Shown here in pieces: positions 49,572-58,998 of a stretch of DNA of 64,000 bases. Position numbers and translations under genes: made by a program. Within the stretch, counting starts at the first letter, position 1; every line of letters starts with the position of its first letter. The stretch covers positions 62,001-126,000 of the forward strand of contig JBHJMN010000001.1 in assembly GCA_042219835.1 (NCBI GenBank), in the 5' to 3' direction. This DNA is from Paenibacillus_G elgii_A. Lineage in GTDB: Bacteria > Bacillota > Bacilli > Paenibacillales > NBRC-103111. Under the pieces are notes generated by a model that saw only the letters and a list, made by a program, of their open reading frames with translations, did no database searches and was not told the DNA's origin.

Positions 49572-50238
49572 AAGGCTCTATGCAATCGGGCTCATTGTAT
49601 GAAACACGGCCGACCTTCGGATCGACCTCGTAATACCTCATCCGTTCTGCGGGATACGGCTGCAAAACAGGAAGCAGCTCCCTTTCGTCCTGCAGGGTCC
49701 GGTTCAGCCACAAGCCCTCATGCTCTCGCGGCAAAATGACGGGCATCCGCTCGTGAACCTCGGCCACTAATTCGTTCGCGGCCGTCGTAAGGATTGTGCA
49801 CGTGTGCAGTTTCGTTCCGTCCTCCGCCACCCACGTGTCATACAATCCAGCCATGCCGAACAATCCTCCGTCCGCCAGCACAAAACGGACCGGCTGCTTC
49901 TGCGAACTGATCCGTTTCCATTCGTAAAAGCCGTCGGCCGGAATGAGGCAGCGTTTCCGCTTCAGCAGGCTGCGGAAGGCGGGCTTCTCGGCGGCGGTTT
50001 CGGCCCGCGCGTTCATCATGCGCGCGCCGGATTTGTCATACTGCGCCCAGGAGGGAACCAAGCCCCAACGAAGCTCGCCAAGGCGGTTCGCCCCGTCGCC
50101 CGCACCGCCGATAATCGCGGGAATCCATTGGCTTGGCGCCGCATTATAGCGCGGCTGATACGCCGACGGGCGACGGTCCAGCATAAAATGCTGCACCAGC
50201 TCTTCGAAGCTTACGGTGACGGTATAGCGTCCGCACAT
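49561..50238 (-). CDS. SRAP-family DNA-protein crosslink protein (225 aa)
   Basis: The start ATG 50236-50238 gives Met-Cys at the N-terminus, which matches the SRAP family's catalytic Cys2 after Met removal. MCGRYTVTVSFEELVQHF, RYNAAPSQWIPAI, NARAETAAEKPAFRSLLKRK and the later HERMPVIL holding the conserved His fit YedK/HMCES. It shields abasic sites in single-stranded DNA. It has no equivalent at this point in B. subtilis. Confidence 0.93.
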   Translation of the reverse strand: MCGRYTVTVSFEELVQHFMLDRRPSAYQPRYNAAPSQWIPAIIGGAGDGANRLGELRWGLVPSWAQYDKSGARMMNARAETAAEKPAFRSLLKRKRCLIPADGFYEWKRISSQKQPVRFVLADGGLFGMAGLYDTWVAEDGTKLHTCTILTTAANELVAEVHERMPVILPREHEGLWLNRTLQDERELLPVLQPYPAERMRYYEVDPKVGRVSYNEPDCIEPLAL

Positions 50239-50261
50239 GCCATTGCCTCCCCCATTCAAGC

Positions 50262-51362
50262 TTAACGCGCTTGAGTTAGATTATTCGCATGTTGAATAAA
50301 CACCGTCAGCTTTTCAGCCAAATCGATTTCGTAAGACTGCCCCAACATTTGGCCGTAGGAGTCGATCAGCACCCGGACGACGGGACGCTGCGGCACCGCC
50401 GGATTAATACTGACGACAACGCCCTGCTCCTCCGTGCTTAGCGTGACGGTCAAGCCGAGTGGATAGATGGCGACGTTATCCCGGAAAATCGCTACTTTAC
50501 GCTGATCGTACAGCGTTCCAACGCCTGCAAACAGCACTTCCATCGCCTGATGCGGAAGCATCGCGAGCCGGTACGGCCGGTGCGTCGTCATCGCGTCGTA
50601 GCTGTCGGCGACAGCGATCCACTTGGCGTATTCATGAATATCTTTTCCCGTGATCCCTCTCGGGTATCCGCTGCCATTTTCCCGTTCGTGATGCTGAAAG
50701 GCGCAGTGGGCGGAAAGCAAGGGCATATTCGGCTCGTCCTTGAGCAGGCGGAAGCCGATCTCCGTGTGCTTCTTCACCTCTTCGAATTCCTCAGTCGTGA
50801 GGGGTCCGGGCTTCTTAATAATGTCCAGATTGATCTTGGTCTTGCCGATGTCATGCAGCAGCGCACCCAGTCCGAGCGCCATCAGCTCGTCCTTGTTGTA
50901 GCCGCTGACCATGCCGAGCATGGTCGCATAAATACAAACATTCAATGAGTGCTGATACAAATAGTTGTTCAGAACGTTCATATTAAGCAGCATAATCGCG
51001 GTGCCCTGCTTTTCGTTCAAGTCGTCGATAATCATCTTCATGACATTTCCGAACGAACGTCCGAGCACGTGGTTTTTAGAAAATTTGGATCGGCTTTCGT
51101 TTTCCATGAAGCTGCGAAAATGAGTGCGGATTTCGGTTAGCGCCCTGATTCTCGTTTCATCTGAAAGCGGTTCCTCTATCGTAAGGTCCTCTGTCGCTTT
51201 GTCGGCGATATACAAATAATCGATGCCGAGCCTCTCCAAACGCCCGAGTAATCCTCCCGTCAATTCCACTCCTTCATTTAAAAGAATGACGCCTTCTTCG
51301 TTATAAATGCACTTCCCGAGGCGCATACCCGGTTCGCACGATCTGGTGGGCAACAGCCGCAT
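50262..51362 (-). CDS. HD-GYP domain protein (366 aa)
   Basis: The start is ATG 51360-51362. The HD-GYP domain is clear: HSLNVCIYATMLGMVSG, LGALLHDIGKTKINLDIIKK, HTEIGFRLLKDEPNMP and CAFQHHERENGSGYPRGITG. HD-GYP proteins hydrolyse c-di-GMP or related dinucleotides. The N-terminal region (about 1-120) is a separate input domain. A c-di-GMP receptor (PilZ) occurs elsewhere in the window. Confidence 0.93.
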   Translation of the reverse strand: MRLLPTRSCEPGMRLGKCIYNEEGVILLNEGVELTGGLLGRLERLGIDYLYIADKATEDLTIEEPLSDETRIRALTEIRTHFRSFMENESRSKFSKNHVLGRSFGNVMKMIIDDLNEKQGTAIMLLNMNVLNNYLYQHSLNVCIYATMLGMVSGYNKDELMALGLGALLHDIGKTKINLDIIKKPGPLTTEEFEEVKKHTEIGFRLLKDEPNMPLLSAHCAFQHHERENGSGYPRGITGKDIHEYAKWIAVADSYDAMTTHRPYRLAMLPHQAMEVLFAGVGTLYDQRKVAIFRDNVAIYPLGLTVTLSTEEQGVVVSINPAVPQRPVVRVLIDSYGQMLGQSYEIDLAEKLTVFIQHANNLTQAR

Positions 51363-51635
51363 GAACGTATACCTCTTTCCCCATGTCTTCGGTCCTACGG
51401 TTACAAAATTAACTATAGTCCAACCTTCCGGAAAGAGCAATATATGTGTCATGTTAATTAATTAACAGTAAAAATAGGTAAAGCTGCTCCTGAGAGCAGC
51501 TCGCCGAATGATACGATCTAACCTTTTTCATATCGTTTATGTCTTTGTCTACAGGCTTAATTATGCTCAAAAATGGGACGAGTGAAAAGGGATTGTTTCT
51601 GGAAAGGTAAGCAACTCTTTCCAAACGCCTACAAA

Positions 51636-52130
51636 TCAGACAATAAAGTTCTGATTCTCGATGTTGTTCGTGACGTTCGTAGCCCCGGTTCCTTCCGTCA
51701 TCGTCCCCGCACCGGGTTTCATCCCGTTTTTGATCATCGTCTGAATGCGGTCGACGACATGCGGCGCCGAATCAATCAAGCGCTCCAGCAGGTGGGTCTG
51801 GTTATCGAGCGGCACGACCCTGACGCCATGCTTGCCTACGACCAGAAAAGCGATCGGCGTGATGGATACGCCGCCGCCGCTGCCGCCGCCGAACGGCAAA
51901 GCTACATTGGCGTTATGCGAATCGTTGCGGCTAATGCCGGCGGACGTAGACTCGTCGGTCACAAATTCGCTGCCGCCGGCCGCAAAGCCGAAGCCCACTT
52001 TGCTGATTGGCATAATGACACTGCCATCCGGAGTTTCGACCGGATCGCCCACAATCGTATTGACGTCGACCATTTCTTTGATGTTTTCCATGGCCGTTTT
52101 CATGAGTCCTTGAATCGGATGCTCAGACAT
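51636..52130 (-). CDS. gerW: GerW / YtfJ-family sporulation protein (164 aa)
   Basis: ATG 52128-52130 with AAGGAGG upstream opens MSEHPIQGLMKTAMENIKEM. The family's conserved VIMPISKVGFGFAAGGSEF and ALPFGGGSGGGVSITPIAFL regions are visible. B. subtilis GerW is needed for normal germination response to alanine. The next upstream gene encodes a DUF2953 protein (YtfI in B. subtilis), so the pair is the same but its neighbourhood differs. Confidence 0.9.
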   Translation of the reverse strand: MSEHPIQGLMKTAMENIKEMVDVNTIVGDPVETPDGSVIMPISKVGFGFAAGGSEFVTDESTSAGISRNDSHNANVALPFGGGSGGGVSITPIAFLVVGKHGVRVVPLDNQTHLLERLIDSAPHVVDRIQTMIKNGMKPGAGTMTEGTGATNVTNNIENQNFIV

Positions 52131-52281
52131 GAATGAAGATCCTCCTTTTCGAAAAGGCTTGAACGCTACAATTTTCGATTGCTTCCTTAGCATTACCCAA
52201 AGCGAAAAGCGGTATGCGAGAGGAGATCCGTAAATGCCGAAAAACCGCCGCTTCTGCACAATGCAGTTCACGACGGCTTCG

Positions 52282-52956
52282 TCAGGTACGCAGCAGCACT
52301 TTCTTCCAGGCACGCAGTCCGCCTTTTACTTTAAAAATCCGGAAGAGTAGTTGGAGTCCTGCCGCGGCTAGATGCCACAAGCGGATATGTACGCGGCATA
52401 TGCCTTCGGTAATAAACACGTTCTGATTAAAGATAGGCATCACCTGAAGCTCCGGCTTCGTCTCGAGCCGAACCGTCTGAAAAATATACCCCAGAAACGA
52501 TGTTTTAAGCCCCCATATGGCGCCTACGACAACGGCTGTCTCCGCTGCGTCCCCGATGCCGGCCGATGTTTTCCAGTTCAATTCGGTACAATGAAAACGG
52601 CTGAGCAGCCGGCGAAACCACTCGTTAAACTTAAAACAGTTGTGCATTAAAGTACGAAAGTTATCGATCGCCTCTTTTATTTTATCGAAGTCGATTTTAC
52701 GTCTAGACTCGTCCTGAAAATGCCCCTTATTCGGATTCGTCTTCTCCGACTTCAGTTCCAGCCCTTCCAGCCATCCCTTGAAGCGGAGCAGCGGCACGAT
52801 GTACCTGTAGCGGATAAGCCCGAATAAAGAGCGGACATCGATTCGAATCTCGTCATTTTGTTCCATATGTACGAAAGACAGGAAAATTTTGATCTTGCTT
52901 TGCGCTACAGCCAAAATCAAGACCGCAGCCGCTCCGGCGATCCAGGCCCATATCAT
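52282..52956 (-). CDS. DUF2953-family protein (224 aa)
   Basis: The start is ATG 52954-52956 with GGAGGAG. An N-terminal membrane helix (WAWIAGAAAVLILAVAQSKI) is followed by a soluble domain with a conserved VRSLFGLIRYRYIVPLLRF pattern and the C-terminal VRLETKPELQVMPIFNQNVF. It matches DUF2953 (YtfI-like). Paired with gerW, it is probably a sporulation gene. Confidence 0.75.
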   Translation of the reverse strand: MIWAWIAGAAAVLILAVAQSKIKIFLSFVHMEQNDEIRIDVRSLFGLIRYRYIVPLLRFKGWLEGLELKSEKTNPNKGHFQDESRRKIDFDKIKEAIDNFRTLMHNCFKFNEWFRRLLSRFHCTELNWKTSAGIGDAAETAVVVGAIWGLKTSFLGYIFQTVRLETKPELQVMPIFNQNVFITEGICRVHIRLWHLAAAGLQLLFRIFKVKGGLRAWKKVLLRT

Positions 52957-53077
52957 GCAATGCTCCTCCTCTCCGGCCCCGACGCTTGCGGGCAGCACAA
53001 AACCTCCTGAGCCGGAAGCCTTCGGCTTCGTTTCCTCAGGAGTTAGTATAGCCCAGCATTGGAAAAACATGCGTACG

Positions 53078-53692
53078 TTACATACCGTCCGGTTCCGCTA
53101 CGTCCTCGAACGTGATTTGCTTACCTTCCATTTTTTCGAAAAGCAGCCTTGTTTCTTCTTCCAGACTATCGTCATTTTCGAATATCGACGTCTCCGGAAG
53201 CTCTTCAATCGAGCTAAGTGCAAAGTAATCAAGAAATGATTTGGTTGTCCCGTACAAAATCGGCCTTCCCGGCGCGTCTGCGCGGTCTACCTCTTGAATC
53301 AGATCTTTGGCCACCAGCGTCTGCAGCGCGCGTTCTGACTTCACCCCGCGAATCTCTTCGATCTCCACCCGCGTGATCGGCTGCTTGTACGCTACGATCG
53401 CGAGCGTCTCGAGAGCCGCTTGAGAAAGCGATGTCCGCGAGGGAGAGTAGGCCAGCCGTTCAAGATACGGCGCGTGCTCCGGCACGGTCGTAAGCTGATA
53501 GGTACCCGCCAGCTCGACAATTTGAATCCCGCGGCCCTGACGCTTCAAGTCCTCCTGCAGATCCAGCACAAGATCGGTCACAAACTCGGCTCTGAGCTCC
53601 AGCACTTCGGCCAGCTGTTTGGCGTCCAGTCCCTCGTCTCCCGCCACAAACAACAAGCCTTCAATAACTGATTTCATCTGCCCAAAATCCAT
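53078..53692 (-). CDS. scpB: Segregation and condensation protein B (204 aa)
   Basis: ScpB is part of the SMC-ScpAB condensin complex. It has two winged-helix-type domains: FVAGDEGLDAKQLAEVLELR near the start and LETLAIVAYKQPITRVEIEE with IRGVKSERALQTLVAKDLIQ. It overlaps scpA by 32 bases. Acidic C-terminus. Confidence 0.95.
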   Translation of the reverse strand: MDFGQMKSVIEGLLFVAGDEGLDAKQLAEVLELRAEFVTDLVLDLQEDLKRQGRGIQIVELAGTYQLTTVPEHAPYLERLAYSPSRTSLSQAALETLAIVAYKQPITRVEIEEIRGVKSERALQTLVAKDLIQEVDRADAPGRPILYGTTKSFLDYFALSSIEELPETSIFENDDSLEEETRLLFEKMEGKQITFEDVAEPDGM

Positions 53693-54446
53693 CCGTCGTT
53701 CCTTCCTCTCTTGCCTGAATCACAATATCGTCAAAAAGTTTATGCTGGAAGCAGACGATTCGCTTGACTTTCATTAGCTCCAGCAGCGCCAAAAACGTAA
53801 CGACAATCGTGTCTTTCGTCGCATCGTCGCTCAGCAGCTTCGAAAACATGATTTTGCCCCCGCACTTCTCAAGCGTACCGACCACCTCGTACATGCGATC
53901 CTTCACCGAGATTTCGTCCTTGCGGATCTTGGCAATCGCCTGGCGGCTCTGCATCCGCCGCATCGCCTTGCGAAACGCGTTCACGAGATCGGCCACATGC
54001 AGACCTTTGACCGGGTTTTCCTGTAACGCAGGCACATACGGGGTCAAGTCTTCGGGCTCTCTCGTATAAATGAGGCTGCGCTCCATCTCTTTGTCCCGCA
54101 GATGGTCCGCAATCGCCTTATACTTGCGGTATTCGATCAGCTTCGCTACGAGCTCGGCGCGGGGGTCGTATTCCTCGTCCATCATGTAATCGTCGAATTC
54201 CATATCCACAACGGGCGGCTTCGGCAGAAGCATCTTGCTCTTGATGGAAAGCAGCGTTGCCGCCATGACCAGGAACTCGCTCGTCACTTCGAGCTCCAGT
54301 TCCTGCATGGCGTCCAAGTACTCCATGTATTGATCCGTAATCTCTTTAATCGGAATGTCGTAAATATCGACTTCCGCTTTATCGATCAAGTGCAGCAGCA
54401 AATCAAGGGGGCCTTCAAAGGTTTCCAGCTTTACTGTGACTTTCAC
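53661..54446 (-). CDS. scpA: Segregation and condensation protein A (261 aa)
   Basis: The kleisin of the SMC complex. The N-terminus VTVKLETFEGPLDLLLHLID and a C-terminal winged-helix (VVTFLALLELMKVKRIVCFQ) identify it. The length is usual. It is co-transcribed with scpB, and precedes the rib operon 3' end in reverse order, as in B. subtilis. Confidence 0.95.
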   Translation of the reverse strand: MKVTVKLETFEGPLDLLLHLIDKAEVDIYDIPIKEITDQYMEYLDAMQELELEVTSEFLVMAATLLSIKSKMLLPKPPVVDMEFDDYMMDEEYDPRAELVAKLIEYRKYKAIADHLRDKEMERSLIYTREPEDLTPYVPALQENPVKGLHVADLVNAFRKAMRRMQSRQAIAKIRKDEISVKDRMYEVVGTLEKCGGKIMFSKLLSDDATKDTIVVTFLALLELMKVKRIVCFQHKLFDDIVIQAREEGTTDGFWADEISY

Positions 54447-54484
54447 TTTCCTCTCGTTCCCCCTTAATCCTCATGCAGCTTTTG

Positions 54485-54955
54485 TTAGCTTCTCAGCTGT
54501 TTCGTCAAATTGGCCATCTCGATGGCGCTCGAAGCCGCTTCCCAGCCTTTGTTGCCGGCTTTGGTCCCCGCGCGCTCCACCGCCTGCTCGATCGAGTCGG
54601 TCGTCAGCACGCCGAAAATAACGGGAATGCCGGTTTTGAGCGAAATGGCAGCCACGCCTTTGGCCGTTTCATTGCAAACGTAGTCGAAATGCGGAGTAGA
54701 GCCGCGAATGACTGCACCAAGCGTGATGACGGCGTCGTACTTGCCGCTCTCGGCCATCTTCTGGGCAATCAACGGAATTTCGAAAGCGCCCGGAACCCAG
54801 GCAATCTCGACTTCGTCTTCCTGTACGCCGTGCCGCTTCAGCGCATCCAGCGCGCCGCCCAGCAGCTTGTTCGTAATAAATTCGTTGAAACGTCCGACCA
54901 CGATCCCGTATTTTAATCCTTGCGAGACCAGATGTCCTTCGTATACTTTCGCCAT
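54485..54955 (-). CDS. ribH: 6,7-dimethyl-8-ribityllumazine synthase (156 aa)
   Basis: RibH makes the lumazine intermediate of riboflavin synthesis. Motifs include VVGRFNEFITNKLLGGALDA, WVPGAFEIPLIAQKMAESGK, VITLGAVIRGSTPHFDYVCN and FGVLTTDSIEQAVERAGTKA. Last gene of the riboflavin operon here (read right to left: ribD, ribE, ribBA, ribH). Confidence 0.97.
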   Translation of the reverse strand: MAKVYEGHLVSQGLKYGIVVGRFNEFITNKLLGGALDALKRHGVQEDEVEIAWVPGAFEIPLIAQKMAESGKYDAVITLGAVIRGSTPHFDYVCNETAKGVAAISLKTGIPVIFGVLTTDSIEQAVERAGTKAGNKGWEAASSAIEMANLTKQLRS

Positions 54956-54992
54956 GTCCCTTCAACTTCCCTTCATTTGATGAAATATTTTT

Positions 54993-56207
54993 TTAAATGG
55001 TAAAATCAAGCAGGTGCCCCAGCTTCGCCTGCTTCGTATGCAGGTAGTTCGTATTGTCCTTGTTTTCTTCCATTTGCAGCGGCACGCGCTCGTTCACCTC
55101 AAGCCCGTAGCCTTCCAGTCCGCGAATTTTGCGCGGGTTGTTGGTCATGAGCCGGATACGTCCGATGCCGAGATCCTTCAAAATTTGCGCGCCGATCCCA
55201 TAATCCCGCAGATCGGGGGCGAAGCCCAGCTTCAGGTTCGCATCGACAGTATCGAGCCCCTGCTCCTGCAGCTTGTACGCTTTCAGCTTGTTAATCAAGC
55301 CGATGCCGCGGCCTTCCTGACGCATGTATAGCAGCACGCCGGAGCCCGCTTCTTCAATCTGCTTTAGCGCCGCCGCAAGCTGCGGTCCGCAATCGCAGCG
55401 GTGAGAGTGGAAGACGTCGCCGGTCAAGCATTCGGAGTGAACGCGGACGAGCGTCGGACGGTCGCTGTCGATCTTGCCTTTGACCAGCGCGACATGCTCT
55501 TTGCGGTCCACGTCGTTCGAGTAGGCGATGGCGGTAAATACGCCGAAGTCCGTCGGCATCCGCACCTCGACCTCGCGCTGCACCAGCTTCTCCTTCTGAT
55601 TACGGTAACGGATCAGGTCCTGAATCGTGATGATCTTTAGATCATGCCTGCGGCTGATCTCCATCAAATCCGGAACGCGGGCCATTTCGCCGTCTTCCTT
55701 GATCACTTCGCAGATGACGGCAGCCGGGTAAGCTCCGCACATGCGCGCCAGATCGACCGCCGCTTCGGTATGTCCGGCGCGGCGCAGCACGCCGCCTTTC
55801 TTAGCCGTGAGCGGAAAAATATGTCCCGGACGGCGGAAGCTCTGCGGCTTCGTCTGCGGATCGATCAGCGCTTGCACGGTCCGGGAACGCTCCGATGCGG
55901 AAATGCCGGTCGTCGTTTCGACGTGATCGACCGAAACCGTGAAGGCCGTGCCGTGGTAATCCGTATTGCGCGATACCATCTGCGGCAAGTCCAGCTCCTG
56001 GGCCCGCTCTTCGGTAATCGGAGCGCAGACGAGGCCGCGGCCTTCCTTAATCATAAAGTTGATGACCTCGGGCGTCGCTTTCTCGGCTAGAGCGATGAAG
56101 TCACCTTCGTTCTCGCGGTCTTCGTCGTCCACGACGATAATGACTTTGCCCAGCATCAAATCGTATATCGCTTCTTCAATCGAATGAAACCGGATCGGTT
56201 CGTCCAT
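54993..56207 (-). CDS. ribBA: Bifunctional DHBP synthase / GTP cyclohydrolase II (404 aa)
   Basis: The start is ATG 56205-56207 with AAGGAGGAG. The N-terminal domain (DHBP synthase) has IIVVDDEDRENEGDFIALAE and RRAGHTEAAVDLARMCG. The C-terminal domain (GTP cyclohydrolase II) has VRVHSECLTGDVFHSHRCDC with zinc cysteines and LLYMRQEGRGIGLINKLKAY. The two enzymes supply both precursors of riboflavin. Confidence 0.97.
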   Translation of the reverse strand: MDEPIRFHSIEEAIYDLMLGKVIIVVDDEDRENEGDFIALAEKATPEVINFMIKEGRGLVCAPITEERAQELDLPQMVSRNTDYHGTAFTVSVDHVETTTGISASERSRTVQALIDPQTKPQSFRRPGHIFPLTAKKGGVLRRAGHTEAAVDLARMCGAYPAAVICEVIKEDGEMARVPDLMEISRRHDLKIITIQDLIRYRNQKEKLVQREVEVRMPTDFGVFTAIAYSNDVDRKEHVALVKGKIDSDRPTLVRVHSECLTGDVFHSHRCDCGPQLAAALKQIEEAGSGVLLYMRQEGRGIGLINKLKAYKLQEQGLDTVDANLKLGFAPDLRDYGIGAQILKDLGIGRIRLMTNNPRKIRGLEGYGLEVNERVPLQMEENKDNTNYLHTKQAKLGHLLDFTI

Positions 56208-56247
56208 TCCTCTCTCCTCCTTGTTGTCTATGGGAGCCGGTTCCAAA

Positions 56248-56922
56248 TTACAGGAACCCGTGCTCCGTTAAAAACGCTGTGCTCAGACCTCTGGAGGTTG
56301 TCCCTCCAGCCATAGCCGCCCCTTCTCTTGATCGGAAGGTCAACAGCCGCTCGATGTACTTGCCGAGCACATCGGCTTCGAGATTGACTTCATCCCCTTG
56401 CTTTTTGTGCTGCAGCACCGTTTCCGCGAGCGTATGCGGGATGATGGATACGGTAAACGACGTTTCTCCCAGCTCGACGACCGTCAGGCTGATTCCGTCA
56501 ATCGTGATCGAGCCGTGCGGAATGATATATTTTAAGATGCCCGGGTCGTGCGGCTCTACGCGGAAGACGACGGCGTTTTCTTCCGGTGTCCGCCCCCGGA
56601 TGATGCCGGTCGAATCGACATGTCCCTGCACGATGTGACCGCCGAACCGGCCGCCTGCCGTCATCGCCCGCTCCAGGTTGACCGGAGATGCGCTAGATAG
56701 CCGGGACAAATTCGTCCGCCGGAACGTTTCCGGCATCACGTCGACAGTGAAAGATGCCTCGTCATAAGCGATGACGGTCAAGCAGACGCCATTCACCGCA
56801 ATGCTGTCGCCAAGCTTCACATCGTCCAGAATACGCTTCGCCCCGATCGTCAGTACCATCGCCTGACCTTGCTTGGCTATGCGGCGCAGCGTGCCGATTT
56901 CCTCGATAATTCCCGTGAACAT
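56248..56922 (-). CDS. ribE: Riboflavin synthase alpha subunit (224 aa)
   Basis: Two lumazine-binding repeats are visible: MFTGIIEEIGTLRRIAKQGQ opens the first, and GGRFGGHIVQGHVDSTG lies in the start of the second. RibE dismutates dimethylribityllumazine to riboflavin. The length is typical. Confidence 0.97.
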   Translation of the reverse strand: MFTGIIEEIGTLRRIAKQGQAMVLTIGAKRILDDVKLGDSIAVNGVCLTVIAYDEASFTVDVMPETFRRTNLSRLSSASPVNLERAMTAGGRFGGHIVQGHVDSTGIIRGRTPEENAVVFRVEPHDPGILKYIIPHGSITIDGISLTVVELGETSFTVSIIPHTLAETVLQHKKQGDEVNLEADVLGKYIERLLTFRSREGAAMAGGTTSRGLSTAFLTEHGFL

Positions 56923-56962
56923 GGAATATCCCTCCTTCTCCCTCTTTTCAGTAGCAGCCAGT

Positions 56963-58084
56963 CTATTCGTTTGGCTCCGAATACTTCGGGTACCCGATCA
57001 GGCACAGGTCGTCACCAAACGTCTCGACCTGCATACGCTCCAGCCGAATCGCCTCGCGCATTTGCCCGAAGCCGGCGAAGTCGAAGTTTGCCGGGGCCAG
57101 CGCGCCTCCGCCGATGATCTTCGGCGCGAGGAAGAGTACAAGCTTGTGGACGAGCCTGCGCTCCAGCAGCGCGCCGCTCAGCTTGCCGCCGCCTTCCACG
57201 AGCAGCGAGCCGATCTCGCGCTCGCCGAGCCTCGCCATGGCGGCGTCCAAATCGACAGCTGGGCCCGGCCCGCAGTCGACGATCTCTACGCCGCGCGCTT
57301 CGAGCTCGCGGCGGCGCGCCGCCGGCGCCTGTTCGGTCGTGAGCACGACCGTCGGCGCAGCCCTGTCCCGCACGAGCTTCGCCTCGTGCGGCAACCGCAG
57401 CGTCGAGTCGACGACGACGCGGACGGGGTGCAGACCCGGCACGGATAGCCGGGTCGTCAGGGACGGGTCGTCGGCCAGGACGGTGCCGATGCCGACCATA
57501 ATCGCCTGATGGCGATGGCGCAGCGTATGAACGTAAGCGCGGGAAGCTTCGCCCGTAATCCACTTGCTATCGCCCGTCCTGGCGGCGATTTTGCCGTCCA
57601 ACGTGCTGGCCGATTTCACGGTGACAAACGGCCGCCGGGTGGCGATGAACGTATTGAACGCTTCGTTCAAAGCGTTCGCCTCCTGCTCCAGCACTCCTTC
57701 CGTCACCTCGATGCCGCTCGCCCGAAGCCGGGCGATCCCGCTGCCGGCCACAAGCGGATTCGGGTCGGTCGCCGCAACGACGACCCGCTTGAGCCCTTCG
57801 CGGATCAGCCGGTCGCTGCACGGCGGCGTCTTGCCGAAGTGGCTGCACGGCTCCAGCGTCACATAGGCGGTGGCGCCCGCCGCTTCGCCCCCTGCCATGT
57901 TCAGCGCATGAATTTCGGCATGCGCTTCGCCCCGCTTCAGGTGGGCGCCCATGCCGACAATGCGGCCGTCCTTGACGATGACGCAGCCGACGACCGGATT
58001 AATACCCGTCTGTCCTACCGCCGAAGCGGCCAGCTGCAAAGCCAGATTCATGTAATACTCGTCGTTCAGCAGCCTCACGCTCAA
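56963..58084 (-). CDS. ribD: Riboflavin biosynthesis deaminase-reductase RibD (373 aa)
   Basis: TTG at 58082-58084 with AGGAGG nine bases upstream appears to be the start. The deaminase domain has GEAHAEIHALNMAG and VTLEPCSHFGKTPPCSDRLI (zinc site); the reductase domain has VTVKSASTLDGKIAARTGDS and later SLLVEGGGKLSGALLERRLV. It starts the rib operon behind the FMN riboswitch. Confidence 0.96.
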   Translation of the reverse strand: MSVRLLNDEYYMNLALQLAASAVGQTGINPVVGCVIVKDGRIVGMGAHLKRGEAHAEIHALNMAGGEAAGATAYVTLEPCSHFGKTPPCSDRLIREGLKRVVVAATDPNPLVAGSGIARLRASGIEVTEGVLEQEANALNEAFNTFIATRRPFVTVKSASTLDGKIAARTGDSKWITGEASRAYVHTLRHRHQAIMVGIGTVLADDPSLTTRLSVPGLHPVRVVVDSTLRLPHEAKLVRDRAAPTVVLTTEQAPAARRRELEARGVEIVDCGPGPAVDLDAAMARLGEREIGSLLVEGGGKLSGALLERRLVHKLVLFLAPKIIGGGALAPANFDFAGFGQMREAIRLERMQVETFGDDLCLIGYPKYSEPNE

Positions 58085-58125
58085 TTGACGCAGCCTCCTT
58101 CTCTTGATTAGTTTGCCGGAAAATG

Positions 58126-58162
58126 CGAAAAAGCCCTCTTTTTGTCTAGCAAAAAGGGGCTT
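58126..58162 (-). terminator. Terminator of the FMN riboswitch
   Basis: AAGCCCCTTTTTG pairs with CAAAAAGAGGGCTT around a CTAGA loop, followed by TTTTT, upstream of ribD. It would form when FMN binds and end transcription. Confidence 0.8.
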
Positions 58163-58399
58163 GTGAGAAGCGTCGCGTTTACATGAACAAACGCAGGCGG
58201 AATCCTTGCAATGACAGATCGCAATGCAATGCCATACATGGCGCTAGAGCCGCATTGATGCATGCCTAAATAAACCTTGCTTTCATGTCCGAAGACACTC
58301 GGCAAAAAGACATGCTCGAACAGACACGACTTTGGCGTTTTGAGTATGTGAAATAACGCACATATGCACGCAGACAGTCGATCGCCGATTCCGCTTTCC

Positions 58400-58550
58400 C
58401 TTCTCCCATCCAGACTATACTGTCGGTCTCGGAATTGCACCGAGTCCACCGGCAACCAGAAGCTGGCTGCACGGGTCACGGACTGAGTTCGGCCGATAAC
58501 AAACTAGCCGAAACATCACCGCCGGTAGGGAATTTCACCCTGCCCCGAAG
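58400..58550 (-). promoter_or_regulatory. FMN riboswitch (RFN element)
   Basis: On the minus strand CTTCGGGGCAGGGTGAAATT starts the element, with GGCGGTGATG, AGTCCGTGACCCG, GGTGGACTCGGTGCAATTCC and GACAGTATAGTCTGGATGGG at the expected places, matching the FMN riboswitch. It controls ribD-ribE-ribBA-ribH. Confidence 0.96.
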
Positions 58551-58628
58551 GAAACGAATTATTTAGTTTTTGTTACCTACCGAAAAATCACCTAAGAAAA
58601 TCGTGTAACTTGAATGAAATACTACCAC

Positions 58629-58665
58629 TATAAAATAAAAAAAGCAAGGATATTATCCCTGCTTT
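58629..58665 (-). terminator. Hairpin between rib operon and orphan gene
   Basis: AAAGCA-GGAT/ATCC-TGCTTT hairpin, with TTTTTTT on the minus strand. It may stop minus-strand transcription from the right, or isolate the orphan gene. Confidence 0.55.
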
Positions 58666-58725
58666 AGTTGCTTACCCGTACATACTTCACCATTCTGAAT
58701 ATCTTAAAATTGGAGGTGAAAATAG

Positions 58726-58995
58726 GTGGTTAAATATGCCAACACTGGATCGTTTAATTTTACGAACGCGGGCACAAAAACATTGTTTACTGTGTCTAAA
58801 GGAATTAATGGAACTCTGGCGATTTCCAACAACAGTAATAAATCTTTTGTTTTACTATTGAATAATACTGTGACCATTCATGTAAAACCTTACAGTATTG
58901 CTAGAATTGGTTCTTTAAGCGGCGGTTTTTCTACAACAATCGCAATTAGAACTAAGGGTCCGACAAACGGGGCTTACATCTTTCAACAGACTTAA
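58726..58995 (+). CDS. AT-rich orphan protein, function unknown (89 aa)
   Basis: GTG at 58726 with GGAGGTGAAAA upstream. The gene is visibly richer in A and T than its neighbours and lies on the opposite strand, isolated between hairpins. The protein is polar and Thr/Ser/Asn-rich with alternating beta-like residues (GTLAISNNSNKSFVLLLNNT), no Cys, no membrane helix. No family is recognised. It may be a recent acquisition. Confidence 0.65.
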   Translation: MVKYANTGSFNFTNAGTKTLFTVSKGINGTLAISNNSNKSFVLLLNNTVTIHVKPYSIARIGSLSGGFSTTIAIRTKGPTNGAYIFQQT

Positions 58996-58998
58996 GAA

